Source of the DNA: Myrica gale
Lineage: Eukaryota; Streptophyta; Magnoliopsida; Fagales; Myricaceae
DNA: 64,000 bases
Direction: 5' to 3'
Assembly (NCBI GenBank): GCA_963930655.1
Contig: OZ005607.1
Span: 21,154,374 to 21,218,373 of the forward strand
Both the position numbers and the translations under genes were made by a program. Positions 11,409 through 23,584 of this stretch are shown piece by piece (position 1 is the stretch's first letter; each line of letters opens with the position of its first letter). The notes below the pieces were generated by a model, which worked only from the letters and a program-made list of their open reading frames with translations, searched no databases and was not told the origin of the DNA.

Positions 11409-12345
11409 ATCATGTTGGCTTTTGTGCACAATCGAAATTTGATGATTTCGATAAATGGATCAAGTTTATAAAATGGACATCTTCAAAGACAAAGACAACT
11501 TGATGAAAGAGCCAAAGACTTGAAGAAAGAAGAACAAGAAGATGCAAGGAGCTCAAAGTGAAGATTCAAGACCTTAGAGTATAATCATTGTAACTCTTTA
11601 ATTCACTTTTGACAAGGATTATGAATCACACTTGCATATCTTTCAAAACGTGCATAAACCGTTTTACGTTTTGTTTGAAAGATTAAAATATTTTTATATG
11701 TTTCAAAACATCCCAAACAAACTCTCAAACCTTTCATATACTTATGGGAATTAAGCCTTTAAAATTAGGTGTTTAAAAGTGATCAAAAATATTTTTTTTT
11801 AAAAGAACCGGACTATGCTTAAGTTGAAGCGGTCGACCTGATTTCAATCGCTTGGTATAGTGGTCGACCGCTTGGTTTTAAAATAGAGCCATTGAACTTC
11901 TTACAATATGACTGTTGGGTAACGGTAACTTGAAGCGGTCGACCGACTCGTTTTAGTAGAAAGCTCCCAACGGCTAGTTTTCATATGTGGCCTATAAATA
12001 CACCTTCATTTCATCTAAAATGTAGAACCGACGACCACATATCATTTTTATAGCTTGAGAAATATCTTAAACCTTCATATTCTATATTTCTCGTAGCATT
12101 CACACAAAACACACTTTTATATCCTTATCTTTGTGAATCAAGAGATAGAGCCTTCAATTTTCATATCTACTCTATCAAGAGAGTTTTTGTTCTTCTATCT
12201 TCATATCCACTTACTCTTATTGCATATTATACTTGTACTAAAGTAGTATCTTGTGCTAAAGTAGTATCTACTAGCAAACACGTCTTTGGGAGTCAATACC
12301 GAAAAGTTTTAGAAAACCAATTCACCTCCTCTTGAGTTGCCTTAA
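11409..12345 (+). repeat. Probable solo LTR of a Copia element
   Basis: It starts around TGTTGGCTTTTGTGCAC with a following TTTGATGATTTCGATAAA block. It has a TATA-like CCTATAAATACACC near 11990 and ends near AATTCACCTCCTCTTGAGTTG. This start, promoter and end layout mirrors the Copia LTRs at 5098 and 7911, but the sequence is diverged. Several GGTCGACC-type palindromes lie at 11826-11945. I could not define TG...CA ends or a target duplication exactly, so the boundaries are approximate. Confidence 0.5.
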
Positions 12346-13050
12346 TCCTGAAAACTATGACTCACAGATTAGCCTAGACTAGCCGATCACTCTACGATCC
12401 CTAAGTACTCAAGGCCACTGATGGGGGCTCCTAGGAGGCCTAAGGATCTCGAGCCTGACCCTGACGACTGAGCTGAGCTTGAGAACGTTTTATTGTGTTC
12501 TTGCCTATGGACCTGAGCTAGTACCCCTTTGATTCGTCTTGTCCATCTAGAACCAACTATGCATGGAGGAACTCAGTGAGAAGCAGAATATAGGGAAAGC
12601 TCGTGATGCTATAGGCTTAGGCCTCGCCTATGATCTTTTGAAAATTCTACTTTGGGAGATTCACTTGAACCTGAGGAGCCACGTGCAGTATAAACATAAC
12701 CCGTGATAGTGGACACTCGATTGTGTGATGTCGAGGAACGATGGAAATGGTAAAAAACAGGTGGATTACCCATCAGAAGAGGATAATGTCCCTTCGGAGG
12801 ATAAAGTTTCTCGAGGTCGTCCACCAAGAGAGGTGCGACATAAAACTCCCGCATCATGTCAAGCGTAGTGGTTTCAGTCTGCTGGAGGTACGGTACCCAA
12901 CCCTAGAACACCATCAAGTCATCAGTAGTATGCTCCTCGTGACATCCACTCCTCCTCGAAAGCAGGAACTTTAGCATCACGCTGGGATTCACCCTTGGTG
13001 ACTGCAGAGGAGGAACCAGAAGTGCGTTGAACACTTTACCATTAATCTGC
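12346..13050. other. Unassigned, more GC-rich segment
   Basis: About 700 bp with fewer AT runs than its surroundings. Short open frames occur on both strands (for example 12609-12857 minus) but match no family I recognise. It may be worn retrotransposon sequence. Confidence 0.3.
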
Positions 13051-13052
13051 AA

Positions 13053-13285
13053 CTAGGGCGGTAAACGAGCCGAGTCGAGTTGTGACATATATGTTGAGTT
13101 TGAGCTCGTTTCGTTTAACACATATAAGAGCTCGAGCTCAGCTCGAGCTCGAACAAAGCTTGAAAATTCCTGTTCGAACTTGGCTCATTAAATTTTAAAC
13201 AAGCTCGAGCCGAGCCGAGCTCGACATAAAACAAACAAACGAGTTCAACACGATTTGAGCTCAAGCTCGAGCTCGTTTGTATTTT
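13053..13285. repeat. GAGCTCGAGCTCG-rich repeat, hAT-like end
   Basis: It begins TAGGGCGGTAAACGAGCCGAG, minus the first base of a common plant repeat start (TAGGGGTGTAAACGAGCC). About 230 bp of alternating GAGCTCGAGCTCG and CGAGCCGAGC blocks follow. The many SacI/XhoI-like palindromes let the segment fold. In plants such sequences often belong to non-autonomous hAT elements. The opposite terminus and duplication were not found. Confidence 0.5.
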
Positions 13286-13781
13286 TAAAATTAAGGAGAA
13301 TCTTTTTCAAGATTTGAAATTACCATACTTTTCGCACTCAAAATTTTGGCCCTAATTAAAAAAATTACAAAATAATCTCTCTCCTCATTACCATGTAATT
13401 ATGTATAAAAATTCTAAATTTATGATCTAAAGTATAATTAACATAGGCCAATAGTAGAGACATCTATTCCTAGAGATAGATGTTGCTCATAGCTTATGAA
13501 TTACGATAATATCAATTGTATTTTGACTCGATAAAATCTCAAATAGCACATTTGTCATCAAGTATAGACTACTTTATGTCTTAAGGTATGCTAAACATGA
13601 CCTATTAATTAAATTAGAGTTGCTTCCATGCTTACCTGCTATTCCACAATAGCTATATAAATATACGAATGACTATGAATTACTAAGAAAATGTTAAACT
13701 AACATGAAACACATATGTTATATAAATTGAAGTAGCTAAAATTTTAAGTAAATATAAAATGGTAAAACATGTAATTACATA
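13286..13781. other. AT-rich flank of the young Gypsy element
   Basis: AT-rich DNA with no recognised feature. It ends in ACATA (13777-13781), the left copy of the target duplication of the Gypsy element. The matching flank continues after 27698. Confidence 0.6.
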
Positions 13782-16700
13782 TGTCACGCCCCGAACGGCA
13801 TCCCGCAGGGACCGTGACAGCCGCGAGCTATCCCCCGGATGGCTCCAGCGTTCTTACTTATATTCTTACTTGATTACGGCGGAAACGTACAGGATCGCGA
13901 GGGGTTTGAGCAAATACTTACATAATCAGGGTTCTCATTAAATTCATACAAAACAAATATTTAAAACATATTAGAACCCAATTAGTGACACTCATGTCAC
14001 TATCAACAAAATGCGAAGCTTAACATCTTGGGCATCTAGGTCAGGTAGTCCTCCTGACTCTCTTCACCTGATACATCTGGAATGACACAGTTTTAAAAAC
14101 GTGAGTCAAAAAGACTCAGTAAGGGAAAAACGTAAAACTTAAATCATGCTCTTGACTCATGCTTGCTTAATCATGAAAGAAAGAAAACTTGATAATTGAT
14201 GCATATGCATGCTCATGAATTATCCATATGCTCTTGTTTAGTGTTTTCGGCCCCAGGCCCTTGAAAACCACTTTCTTTCATACTTGCTTGTAAATTGGCC
14301 CTTGGCCCTTAAAAATCTTTCTTTCGTACTTGTGCCCTTGTTGGCCTTATCATAATTATTTCATGTCTTTTACTTGTGGGCTCGCTCCATTTGACCCCTG
14401 AAGTCAGGGTTGTGCGTTCCCTTCGGAACCGTCCCCGAATTCCCTTAGAGACCTTACATCTGGTCGAGCTAGCCCTTGAAGTGGCCCCGGGCCTGATGGC
14501 TAGACACGACCCTTGGAGGCACCACACCTTCTCATTGTCCTTCAGTGTGGCTTGCACAGCCTCTTGGATTCACCCATCCTTCTCATAAATGTCCTTCGGT
14601 ATAGGAGTCCAACTTGATGGTACGGTACCGACCGGTGCCCTTAATCTTAACTTATCGTTTCATAAAACTTCTCATATTCTTTCCATAAAAATCATTGCAT
14701 AATTTTCTTCTTGAAAAATTCATGCAATGCACATGTCATGTCATGCTTGCTTAAAATTCATACTTGCTTAAAATTCATGCTTGTTCATGAAATTCATATC
14801 ATGTCATGCTTTCTTAAAATCCATACGTGTTCATGAAACGATGCAGTGTGTCATTCCAGTTTTGAAAAGAAATACTTACTGTACACTTACAGTATCCACT
14901 TACTATTCCACTTACTCTTGCTCTTCTTGTTCGTGTATACAGACACGTGGATCGCCTACAAGCGATTCAAATATTCTTTTAGACTTTAAGAATTATGAAA
15001 TCATTTCTTTTGAAATCGAAGATATATATATATATTTATATATACATATCACAGAAATTCATTTAATTACAAAATAATTATTTTATTCTTTTCCTTAACA
15101 ATATTCAAAACTTAACTTATTAAATTAATATTTTTATTGAAATAAAAATATATTTATCCATGTACGTGTCTCGATTAGGGTTAAATAATACTCATAGGTT
15201 TAGATTTAAACCTAAGTCTCTTTTTATTACACGTACTACATTAAACCTTATATCTAACTATTAATAATTTATTCATGATTAAATCTTAACTTAGACTTTA
15301 AACCTCAAATAAAACCCGAGTAAAACTTAACTAGGGTTCCCATAATATTTAATAAAGATCATGGCTATATAATATTATTCCAACTAGCCTAACTCTAATT
15401 TTTCTTATCCAACACAACAATGAAAATACATAAATTATAAATTTGCACTTAGGGTTAACTTCTTGTAACTTTCGGCCACTACCATTTATGCACCACTTAA
15501 TCACAACTTTTCTCCAAGGGTGATCCCATCCTCCAATCAACAAATTTCACAACCTAATATCTACAAATCAAAACACCAATACCATACACCATACTCAAGG
15601 CATTCGGCCAACTCAAGTTTTTACCCAATGATTAGTTTTCTTTTATTTCCTTCAATATGCATGCTCCCAATACTTAACATAATCATCCACTATGCATTTA
15701 AGGTCATAAATCTTGCACATGTTAAGGCCAATGTCCAAATCTACACATATTCAAAACTATACATGAAAATCCACATAGCTTATTTTCGGCCTTACCCCAA
15801 AATGTACCATTTTCATGCTAAAAATCATATCATGCATATCCTTTGCATTTGTGACCTAACTAGCATGCATACACTTAATCCTTTTTATCAAATAATTCCA
15901 TCAACAATAGATCTACTCTTTATTCACACTAATATCCATAGATCTAAACAAAGATATCATTTTTTTCATCAACCCAACATGTCAAAACTTAGATCTAACT
16001 TCCTTTAACTTGCATTGTTCTCCATTTGCATTTTTCTTCACATACAACCTTAGATCTAGGGCTTTCATGGTTAGATCTAACATGTAAACAACCTAGGGTT
16101 CCTAAGCATCCAAGATCTAACAACATCAAGGCATCTATCAAAATACAACTCCAAGATCTTACACATAGGCCATTCGGCCACTCATGCTAACCCAACAAAA
16201 TCATTTTAGTCTTACCTTATTGTTTGTCCAAGCTTGAGCACCTAGAAAATAAGGTACCTTTGGTTAGTACTTGTGAAGCTCAAGACAAAATCATCAATGA
16301 AACTAAACTCACCTTCAACCTTTACCAAATCTTCCTATCCTTCTCCTCCTTCAAAGATTCGGTCCACCCTCCTTAGAAATGACCAAGCTTGGTTTAAAAG
16401 AAACTCTATAGTGGTGAAGAGGACATGGTAAGTTTGAAGAGAAATGGTGTCAAGTGACTAGGGTTTTCAAGGTAGGATTTTTGTCTACAACAAGAGAGAT
16501 TTACTTGGCTTTTGGAATGAGATTTGGTAAGCTAGTAGAATGTGGTTTAGGTGCAAGATGAAAAAGGAACAAACCTTGAACTCTAGGGGATGGTTCGGCC
16601 AAGTGCTTGAAAATGGGAGAGAGTTGAGAGCAATGAGGGGTTCGGCCAAATGAGGAAGAATTGGAGTGTGGGGTGAGATGTGAATTTCGGTCATGGCATT

Positions 16701-17895
16701 TGCAAGAGAGATGTGAGAGATTGAGTCTCCCAAGGGGAGTAAATGCTATGACACAAGGCTTGAGAGGGTGAGTTGACAAGAGAGAAAAAGAAAGAGGAAG
16801 AGAGGATGAATGGGGGGTGTTGGCCGACCAAGCAAAGGTCTAAGTCTTCTCTCTCTCTTTTTATTTCCTTTCACCTTTTTATCTCACATCACTTGTCTTC
16901 CAAAAGCTTGTTTTGCATTTGAATACCTTCTCTCTCTCCTCACATGCATTCCAACGTAAATGCCTTCCTTTCCCTTGCCTTTTTCTCTTCTCTTTTACAA
17001 CCATGTGTTGTCTTATCACTCTTACACAACTTACACCTTCTTACACATCTCTTACACATCACATGGCACCTCACTTTGGCTTCCACATTTCCTCTCCTTG
17101 CCTTTCACGTAGAAGCCCTCATTTGCTTAGTTTGGTTGCTTTTCAACCAACCTAGTTACTTCCACATTAATATGCAACTAACTTTCAACTTGGTTTTCAC
17201 TTATCACCTAACTTATCACTTTATAAGCTCTCTTACTTATCTATCCATTCCAATAGCTTATCACCTTATAAGTATGATATCTTATCATGTGATAATGGCC
17301 TTAGCCTATCTCTACAATAATCACAAGGCCTTATCACTCTAAAGGTTTCCTAGCTTATCATGCTTGCTTATCACTATGATAAGCAAGTGTGCTTATCAAT
17401 TAAATCATTTCTAACTTTATCACATAACTACATAGCTTATCATTTGAATATTCATATGGAAATTCTATTAATAATATAGAACACATCATAATATTACATG
17501 TCACATACAATATATTAATCCATGTATTCAAAAGAATTTCATTATTTAATCTATTAATAATTTCGGCTTATACAAGGAAATTATTAAAGCATAATTCGAA
17601 TTATATGGCCCATGAATCATAGTAGGTAAATGAAAAATATCAATTTGTAAAAGAGGAACTTACTTGCAAATTTCGGCTCTTAACATAATATAATTTGTAC
17701 TTGCATTAAAACGGCATATTAATTATTTAAAGAGATTTTATGAAATAAAATCTCATTTTAATCGAAATACCATAATCATAAGAAATTAGGCCATACATTG
17801 GCCAAAACATAGCCCCATTAAGAAATAAAAACTATTACATTGGAAAAATAAAATAATACATAAGCAATTACGTAGGGGAAAATCGGGGTCTCACA
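13782..17895 (-). repeat. 3' LTR of the young Gypsy element
   Basis: It starts TGTCACGCCCCGAACGG and ends GGGGTCTCACA on the plus strand and is 4,114 bp long. It is collinear with 23585-27698 at a constant offset of 9,803 bp with no indels noticed. The few open frames inside it are duplicated identically in the other LTR and look like chance frames. Four substitutions were seen by eye, near 14226, 14604, 17753 and 17866. Confidence 0.95.
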
Positions 17896-17908
17896 TTCTC
17901 CCCTCCTT
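17896..17908 (-). other. Polypurine tract of the Gypsy element
   Basis: Read on the minus strand, AAGGAGGGGAGAA lies directly against the 3' LTR. It is the expected primer for second-strand synthesis. Confidence 0.85.
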
Positions 17909-17935
17909 ATAAAAATTCCGACCTTGGAATTTCTT

Positions 17936-18727
17936 TTACCACCAGAAATTTTGCCCTGATTGCGTAGGTGTAGGACAATGGGGATTGGGACGAACATTAG
18001 TGCTTGTCCCACTACTAATCTCTCCCTGGTAAACATGATCTTGGGAATTACTCCCCGTCCAAGAGTGCGATCTGATTCCTTGACTTGGTTCCTCTAGACT
18101 AGGGTCATGGATGACGTTCTCGGGTGGTCCATGAAACCTAGGTCTAGACTCTACTTCCTGTGACGAAAAGTGGGTCTCCGATCCAGCGTCTTGAGCCCTA
18201 ACTCTTCGACGGTGTCGGTTCTCGTTACATTGCCTAGGTGTACACTCACGTCTCGAGTTACTACGCCTAGGTCTTCCTTGGGATCGTTCTCTAGTCTCAC
18301 TAGGTATCGGATGTTGTTCCATGGGGTCTTCTTCCGGATCCTCCTCCGGGTCCTCTTCCGGATCCTCTTCCGGATCCTCTTCCGAATCTTCCTCAAAATT
18401 TCCGGGTAACATGGTCCTTAAGGGAATGACGTTTATTGGCGACTCTGGCCAATAAATACCCTCCAGATATCCAGAACAATCTGGAGATAAGGGTTGACCC
18501 CACCTGGAAGGTCCAGGTTGGTCTGGTGCCGGGGGTGGCGGGGGCTGGTAGGTCCCCGTCATACCTTGCTGCCAATACGTTACGTGGGTTTGGTACGCTC
18601 CTCGGGGGTCCCCTCTATCCGTCTCATGTGATGCGTGAGTCGGAGCCTCCTGGCTTCCCGACTGTCTCGTGGAACCTTGGGTTCTATGGTTAACCCGAAA
18701 CAAACTGCGGTACTCTCGTGCGGTCAT
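17936..18727 (-). CDS. Extra open frame between pol and 3' LTR of the Gypsy element
   Basis: A sense-strand frame of 263 codons lies between the end of pol and the polypurine tract. I do not recognise its product. The N-terminal third is Ser/Thr/Gln-rich. A proline run (YQPPPPPAPDQPGPS) follows, then an acidic repeat of about five EEDP units near residues 112-135, then an Arg-rich stretch (RRSNSRRECTPRQ, RHRRRVRA). The C-terminus ends in QNFWW, about 27 bp before the tract. It has no membrane segment, zinc finger or capsid-like domain that I can see. Low complexity and charge blocks suggest a disordered, nucleic-acid- or chromatin-associated protein, but that is inference. Ogre/Retand-type Gypsy elements are known for additional open frames; this one belongs to a chromovirus-like element. 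A spliced or subgenomic RNA would be needed to express it. Confidence 0.6.
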   Translation of the reverse strand: MTAREYRSLFRVNHRTQGSTRQSGSQEAPTHASHETDRGDPRGAYQTHVTYWQQGMTGTYQPPPPPAPDQPGPSRWGQPLSPDCSGYLEGIYWPESPINVIPLRTMLPGNFEEDSEEDPEEDPEEDPEEDPEEDPMEQHPIPSETRERSQGRPRRSNSRRECTPRQCNENRHRRRVRAQDAGSETHFSSQEVESRPRFHGPPENVIHDPSLEEPSQGIRSHSWTGSNSQDHVYQGEISSGTSTNVRPNPHCPTPTQSGQNFWW

Positions 18728-18952
18728 CCTTCTCTGAGAAGGCGTGCCCGAATGCTGGGAACGAGGGGGTCAACTACTCGGTGGCATCTGACAACATAAT
18801 ACAACGGTCAGTCATGTGTGCATTCAAAATATCATCATATATAACAAAGAATTAGCATTCTTTATGTAAGGAAGTCAAGCACAAATATCAGACAATAATA
18901 CTCATACAAGCCAAACATTCAATCAATAGGGAGGGAAGTAAACATTCGGATC
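18728..18952 (-). other. Spacer between pol and extra frame
   Basis: About 225 bp of element-internal sequence between the pol stop and the extra frame. No domain is recognised. It is long enough to hold a promoter or splice acceptor for the downstream frame, but none can be shown. Confidence 0.4.
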
Positions 18953-21900
18953 CTATTCTCCTTTTAACTGGGGGTACTTCTCGTACATATCACTTTCCAA
19001 CTCCCAAGATGCCTCCTCTACCCCATGATTCCTCCATAGAACCTTCACTAGCGGTATCACCTTGGTCCGCAATTGTCGCTCTTTTCTATCGATGATCCTT
19101 ACTGGCTCCTCCACATAGGTAAGGTTTTCCTTAATTTGTAAGGGCTCATATTCTAACACATGGGTAGGGTCTGACACATACTTTCGTAAAAGCGATACGT
19201 GGAACACATCATGTACTCCCGCAATTGATGGCGGTAAGGCCAGTCTATACGCCATTGGTCCAACACGCTCTAGGATCTCGAAAGGTCCTATAAATCGGAG
19301 TTGAAGCTTCCCCTTCTTCCCGAATCGTGCTACCCCCTTTGTTGGAGAAATCTTTAAAAACACTTTACTTCCTTCCTCAAAGGTCAATTCTCTTCTTCGA
19401 TTGTCCGCATAACTCTTTTGCCGACTTTGGGCCGTAATAAGTCTTTCTTTGATCAACCGAATCTTCTCCTTCGTCTGCGCAATCATCTCTGGCCCCAACA
19501 GTCTTCCTTCTCCTACTTCATCCCAATATAATGGTGACCTACACCTCCTTCCATACAAAGCTTCATACGGTGCCATGCCAATACTTGATTGGAAACTGTT
19601 GTTGTATGCGAACTCTGCTAGCGGCAAATACTGAGCCCAGCTTCCTTTGAAGTCAATGACGCATGCTCGAAGCATGTCTTCCAAGATTTGAATGGTCCGC
19701 TCCGATTGGCCATCCGTCTGTGGGTGGAAAGCAGTGCTAAAATTCAACTTAGTGCCTAGGGACTCCTGCAATCTTTTCCAAAACCTTGACGTAAATCTCG
19801 GATCCCTATCCGACACTATGCTCTTTGGTATGCCATGGAGCCTCACAATTTCTTGGAGATAAACTTCAGCTAGCCTTTCCGGGGTATACTTCACCCTGAT
19901 GGGCAGAAAGTGGGCTGACTTGGTCAATCGGTCCACTACTACCCATATTGCATCGTAGCCAGCTGTCGTTCTCGGTAGCCCTACTACAAAATCCATGGCT
20001 ATTCCTTCCCACTTCCATTCAGGGATCTCCAGAGGCTTCAATGTTCCTGCTGGCCTCTGGTGCTCTGCTTTCACTCTCTGACAAGTCAGGCATCGAGCGA
20101 CATACTCCGCTATCTCTCTCTTCATATTCGGCCACCAGTAAACTTTCTTGATGTCTTGATACATCTTCGTTCCTCCAGGGTGGATGGTATAGGGCGTAGT
20201 ATGCGCCTCTGCCAAAATCAACTCCTTGATTCCCCCATCACCAGGGACACATATCCTACTCCGGTACCTCAGCACTCCATTCCTATCCTCAAAATCGGGA
20301 TCATTATTCTTCTCAATCCTTTCCCTAATCCCTATTATCACCGCATCGCTCTTCTGGGCTTCACAGATTCGCTCCTCCAGCGATGGTTGCAATGACAGCC
20401 CTGCGATGGAAACATACCGGTCGGCCAATACAAACGTGATCTCCTCTCTTTTTAGATCCTCCATGATCTCCTTAGCCACTACTTCTACGGCACTTGTTTC
20501 AGCCGACTTCCGGCTTAAAGCATCAGCCACCACGTTAGCTTTCCCAGGATGGTAGCTAATGGTGCAATCATAGTCCTTGATCAGTTCCAACCAGCGTCGT
20601 TGCCTCATATTCAGCTCCTTCTGAGTGTTAAAGTACTTGAGGCTTTTATGGTCCGTAAATATCTCGCACTTAACCCCATAGAGATAATGCCTCCATATTT
20701 TCAGAGCATGCACGACTGCAGCCAACTCCAAGTCGTGAGTGGGGTAATTCACCTCGTGGGGCCTCAGTTGCCTCGATGCATAGGCTATAACCCTCTTATC
20801 TTGCATCAACACACACCCAAGACCTTGCTTTGAGGCGTCTGTATAGATCTCATACTCCCCATGTTCCGAAGGTAATGCTAACACCGGGGCAGTAACCAGA
20901 TGAGCTTTTAGCGTCTGGAAACTTTGCTCACACTCGTCTGTCCAATCGAACTTAACGTTCTTCTTGGTCAACGAGGTCATCGGCATAGCTATCTTTGAAA
21001 ATTCCTTGATAAACCTCCGGTAATACCCTGCTAATCCCAGGAAACTTCTTATCTCCTTAACATTTGTAGGTCTAGGCCATTTGAAAACCGCATCAACCTT
21101 TCCGGGATCTACAACAATTCCTTCTCCCGACACTACATGCCCTAAAAATCGGACTTGCTGCAACCAAAATTCGCACTTGGAGAATTTAGCATATAGCTTC
21201 TTCTCCCTTAGGATCTGCAAAACAATCCTGAGATGCTCCTCATGCTCCTCCTGGTTCCGAGAATAAATCAAAATATCGTCTATGAACACCACCACAAATT
21301 TATCCAGGAACTCCCTGAACACTCGATTCATCAAGTCCATAAATGCGGCCGGGGCATTAGTTAATCCAAACGGCATCACCAAAAATTCATAGTGACCATA
21401 TCGGGTTCGAAAGGCCGTCTTTGATATATCTCCCTCCTTAACCTTCAACTGGTGGTAACCCGACCTCAAATCAATTCTTGAAAATATTTGTGCCCCCTGC
21501 AATTGATCGAACAAGTCGTCAATGCGAGGTAGCGGGTACCTATTCTTCACAGTCACCTTATTCAACTCCCTATAATCAATACACATCCGGAGACTTCCGT
21601 CCTTCTTTTTCACAAACAGGATCGGTGCTCCCCAAGGCGACACACTCGGCCTTATAAATCCCTTCTCCAAGAGATCTTCCAACTGGACCTTCAGCTCCTT
21701 TAGCTCTGCCGGAGCCATTCGATACGGCACCTTGGAAATTGGGACTGTCCCAGCTTCCAATTCAATTCCGAACTCCACCTCCCTATCCGGCGGTAACCCC
21801 GGTAGGTCTTCCGGGAATACATCCGGAAACTCAGTCACTATTGGGGTTTGGTCAAACGCAGGGACCTCGTTCTGCGTATCGCTTCGCGTATCACTTGCCC

Positions 21901-22237
21901 ATACTAGAATTCCCTCGTGCCCTCCTTGCAACAATCTCTTAGCTTGCAGGGCCGAGACAATTGCTGGCCTTAGCTCCATCTTCCTCATACCGGTAAAACA
22001 ACAATCCGGTCTCCCCTCCTTTTGGAACAAGACCTTCTTCTCATAGCACCGAATATTGGCACCATGCTTCGACAACCAATCCATACCTAGGATGACATCA
22101 AATCCTCCCATCTCCATAACTATCAAATCAGCCAACATGACTTGCCCTTCTACTACTATCGGATAGTCCTTCACCATCCGGCTACACTCGACTCTTCCCC
22201 CAGCGGGCGTTGACACAAGGACACCACAATCCAACAA
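18953..22237 (-). CDS. Gypsy pol: protease, reverse transcriptase, RNase H, integrase
   Basis: An uninterrupted frame of 1,094 codons. In order it shows the end of the aspartic protease domain ([13 protein letters not shown], about residues 48-60), reverse transcriptase with FIDDILIYS (about 320), RNase H with [13 protein letters not shown] (about 465), the integrase zinc-binding H2C2 region, the integrase core with [10 protein letters not shown] and [11 protein letters not shown], and a C-terminal tail with [14 protein letters not shown] that resembles a chromodomain-like end. The catalytic motifs visible in each domain look normal. The protease active-site region (DSG) lies just upstream around 22300 in the gag-side sequence. 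This is the pol polyprotein of the young element at 13782-27698. Confidence 0.95.
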   Translation of the reverse strand: MLDCGVLVSTPAGGRVECSRMVKDYPIVVEGQVMLADLIVMEMGGFDVILGMDWLSKHGANIRCYEKKVLFQKEGRPDCCFTGMRKMELRPAIVSALQAKRLLQGGHEGILVWASDTRSDTQNEVPAFDQTPIVTEFPDVFPEDLPGLPPDREVEFGIELEAGTVPISKVPYRMAPAELKELKVQLEDLLEKGFIRPSVSPWGAPILFVKKKDGSLRMCIDYRELNKVTVKNRYPLPRIDDLFDQLQGAQIFSRIDLRSGYHQLKVKEGDISKTAFRTRYGHYEFLVMPFGLTNAPAAFMDLMNRVFREFLDKFVVVFIDDILIYSRNQEEHEEHLRIVLQILREKKLYAKFSKCEFWLQQVRFLGHVVSGEGIVVDPGKVDAVFKWPRPTNVKEIRSFLGLAGYYRRFIKEFSKIAMPMTSLTKKNVKFDWTDECEQSFQTLKAHLVTAPVLALPSEHGEYEIYTDASKQGLGCVLMQDKRVIAYASRQLRPHEVNYPTHDLELAAVVHALKIWRHYLYGVKCEIFTDHKSLKYFNTQKELNMRQRRWLELIKDYDCTISYHPGKANVVADALSRKSAETSAVEVVAKEIMEDLKREEITFVLADRYVSIAGLSLQPSLEERICEAQKSDAVIIGIRERIEKNNDPDFEDRNGVLRYRSRICVPGDGGIKELILAEAHTTPYTIHPGGTKMYQDIKKVYWWPNMKREIAEYVARCLTCQRVKAEHQRPAGTLKPLEIPEWKWEGIAMDFVVGLPRTTAGYDAIWVVVDRLTKSAHFLPIRVKYTPERLAEVYLQEIVRLHGIPKSIVSDRDPRFTSRFWKRLQESLGTKLNFSTAFHPQTDGQSERTIQILEDMLRACVIDFKGSWAQYLPLAEFAYNNSFQSSIGMAPYEALYGRRCRSPLYWDEVGEGRLLGPEMIAQTKEKIRLIKERLITAQSRQKSYADNRRRELTFEEGSKVFLKISPTKGVARFGKKGKLQLRFIGPFEILERVGPMAYRLALPPSIAGVHDVFHVSLLRKYVSDPTHVLEYEPLQIKENLTYVEEPVRIIDRKERQLRTKVIPLVKVLWRNHGVEEASWELESDMYEKYPQLKGE

Positions 22238-22513
22238 CTCACTATTTAAGGCATGTGTCTTGCAATATGCTGATGCAATGAATGAATGCGTGGCCCCTGA
22301 ATCAAACAGAACTAGGGCTTCCCCCTAGGGCAAAGGCAACTTACCTGCCACCACTCGGTTCTGGTTCTCCGCGTCCTCCGGAGTCGTTGCATATAACCTC
22401 GCCTGTGTTGGGCCTCCCTGCCTTCTTGCATTGTCCTGCTGCGTGGGTCGGGGTGCTTGGTTTGAGCTGCCTGCACTCCTACAGTCTCTGGCGAAGTGAC
22501 CAGGCTTCCCACA

Positions 22514-23434
22514 TTAGAAACATAAGCCCTGCCTGCACTCCCCAGGGTGTCTCTTGTTGCACTTGTTGCACAGAGGAAACTGATTTCCTCCGGCATTCTG
22601 AGCTCCACCAGGCCTCTGGTTTGGCCTCGGGTTCGACCTCTGAGGCTGCCTCTGTGACGGCTCTGGCCTACTTTTCTTCCAGGGCATCTGCGGGACGGTT
22701 GGGTTGGAAGGAGCCTTCCTCTTCTGCTGGTCATGATAGACTGCTATCCTCTGCAGTCCTCTCTCCACTATCACTGCCCGTTCAATTACTTCTGCCAGGG
22801 TTTTAAGGTTATGACTATACACCCTGTCATAGACCCGTGGGTGTAACCCTTCCTCAAACTTTCGGGCCTTCCTTTCCTCATCGGGCACCAACTACGGGGC
22901 AAACCGCACCAGCTCCATGAATCGGCCTGCGTATTGCTCCACCATCATGGCTCCTTGGGTTAGGGTAGCGAATTCCCTTGCCTTCGCTTCCCGGGTCGTC
23001 CGTGGGAAATAACGATCTAAAAATTCTTGCTGGAACCTCTCCCAGGTTATGGGCTGCTCTCCCAGCTCCTGTTCCAGCAACACCTTCTCGGACTGCCACC
23101 ACCTTTTGGCATCCCCTTGCAGCTTGAAGGTAGCATAACTTAACTTTTGGGCCTCGGTACACCCCAAGACCTCAAGTAGCTCTTTCATCTCCACCAGCCA
23201 ATTTTCTGCTAGTATGGCATCTCCCCTGCCGTTGTACGCTGGCGGGTGCTGGCGGTTAAACTGATCGAACGTACACCCCTCAGGGCGTCCTCGGGCCCCT
23301 TCAGCATGGGCACCCGGCTGCACGTGCTCGGCAACTAGCTGAGCCATGTGCCTTAACACATCCTCGGTAGTAACTCCGGGAGCCTCGGACTCCTGATTTC
23401 TTGTTGGCCTCCTAGGTGCCATCCTGCACTTCAA
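22514..23434 (-). pseudogene. Gypsy gag region
   Basis: Gag of the young Gypsy element. The Retrotrans_gag core is seen as FKLQGDAKRWWQSEK and FQQEFLDRYFPRTTRE. Downstream come ARKFEEGLHPRVYDRV, a basic Pro/Gln/Arg-rich stretch, and cysteine-rich knuckles (CNKCNKRHPGEC). It looks interrupted by one or two changes. The family is the same as pol, and the gag-pol order and spacing are normal. Confidence 0.85.
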
Positions 23435-23566
23435 CGTTATCGTTCAGCTTAGAACAACCTCAACCTCATAAATTCTCATCATACTTAACCCTAAACGTTT
23501 TATCTCATGCTTTAGGGTTTAGGGTTCTACTTCGTTCCCTATGTTCTACGACTCTACCCTCCGATC

Positions 23567-23577
23567 CTCTGATACCA
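23567..23577 (-). other. Primer binding site of the Gypsy element
   Basis: On the minus strand TGGTATCAGAG lies seven bases inside the 5' LTR boundary. It is complementary to the 3' end of initiator tRNA-Met, the usual primer of plant Gypsy elements. Confidence 0.9.
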
Positions 23578-23584
23578 ACTTAAC

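Noticed and set aside
15520-16008. A 162-codon open frame in the Gypsy LTR
   Set aside because: It is repeated identically in the other LTR, has biased low-quality composition and no domain. Long LTRs produce such frames by chance.
16944-17342. A 132-codon open frame in the Gypsy LTR
   Set aside because: Composition follows TTATCA/CTTACA-type repeats in the LTR and no protein family is suggested.
18170-18693. Plus-strand frames opposite the extra Gypsy frame
   Set aside because: They are on the antisense strand of the element and mirror the EEDP repeat region.
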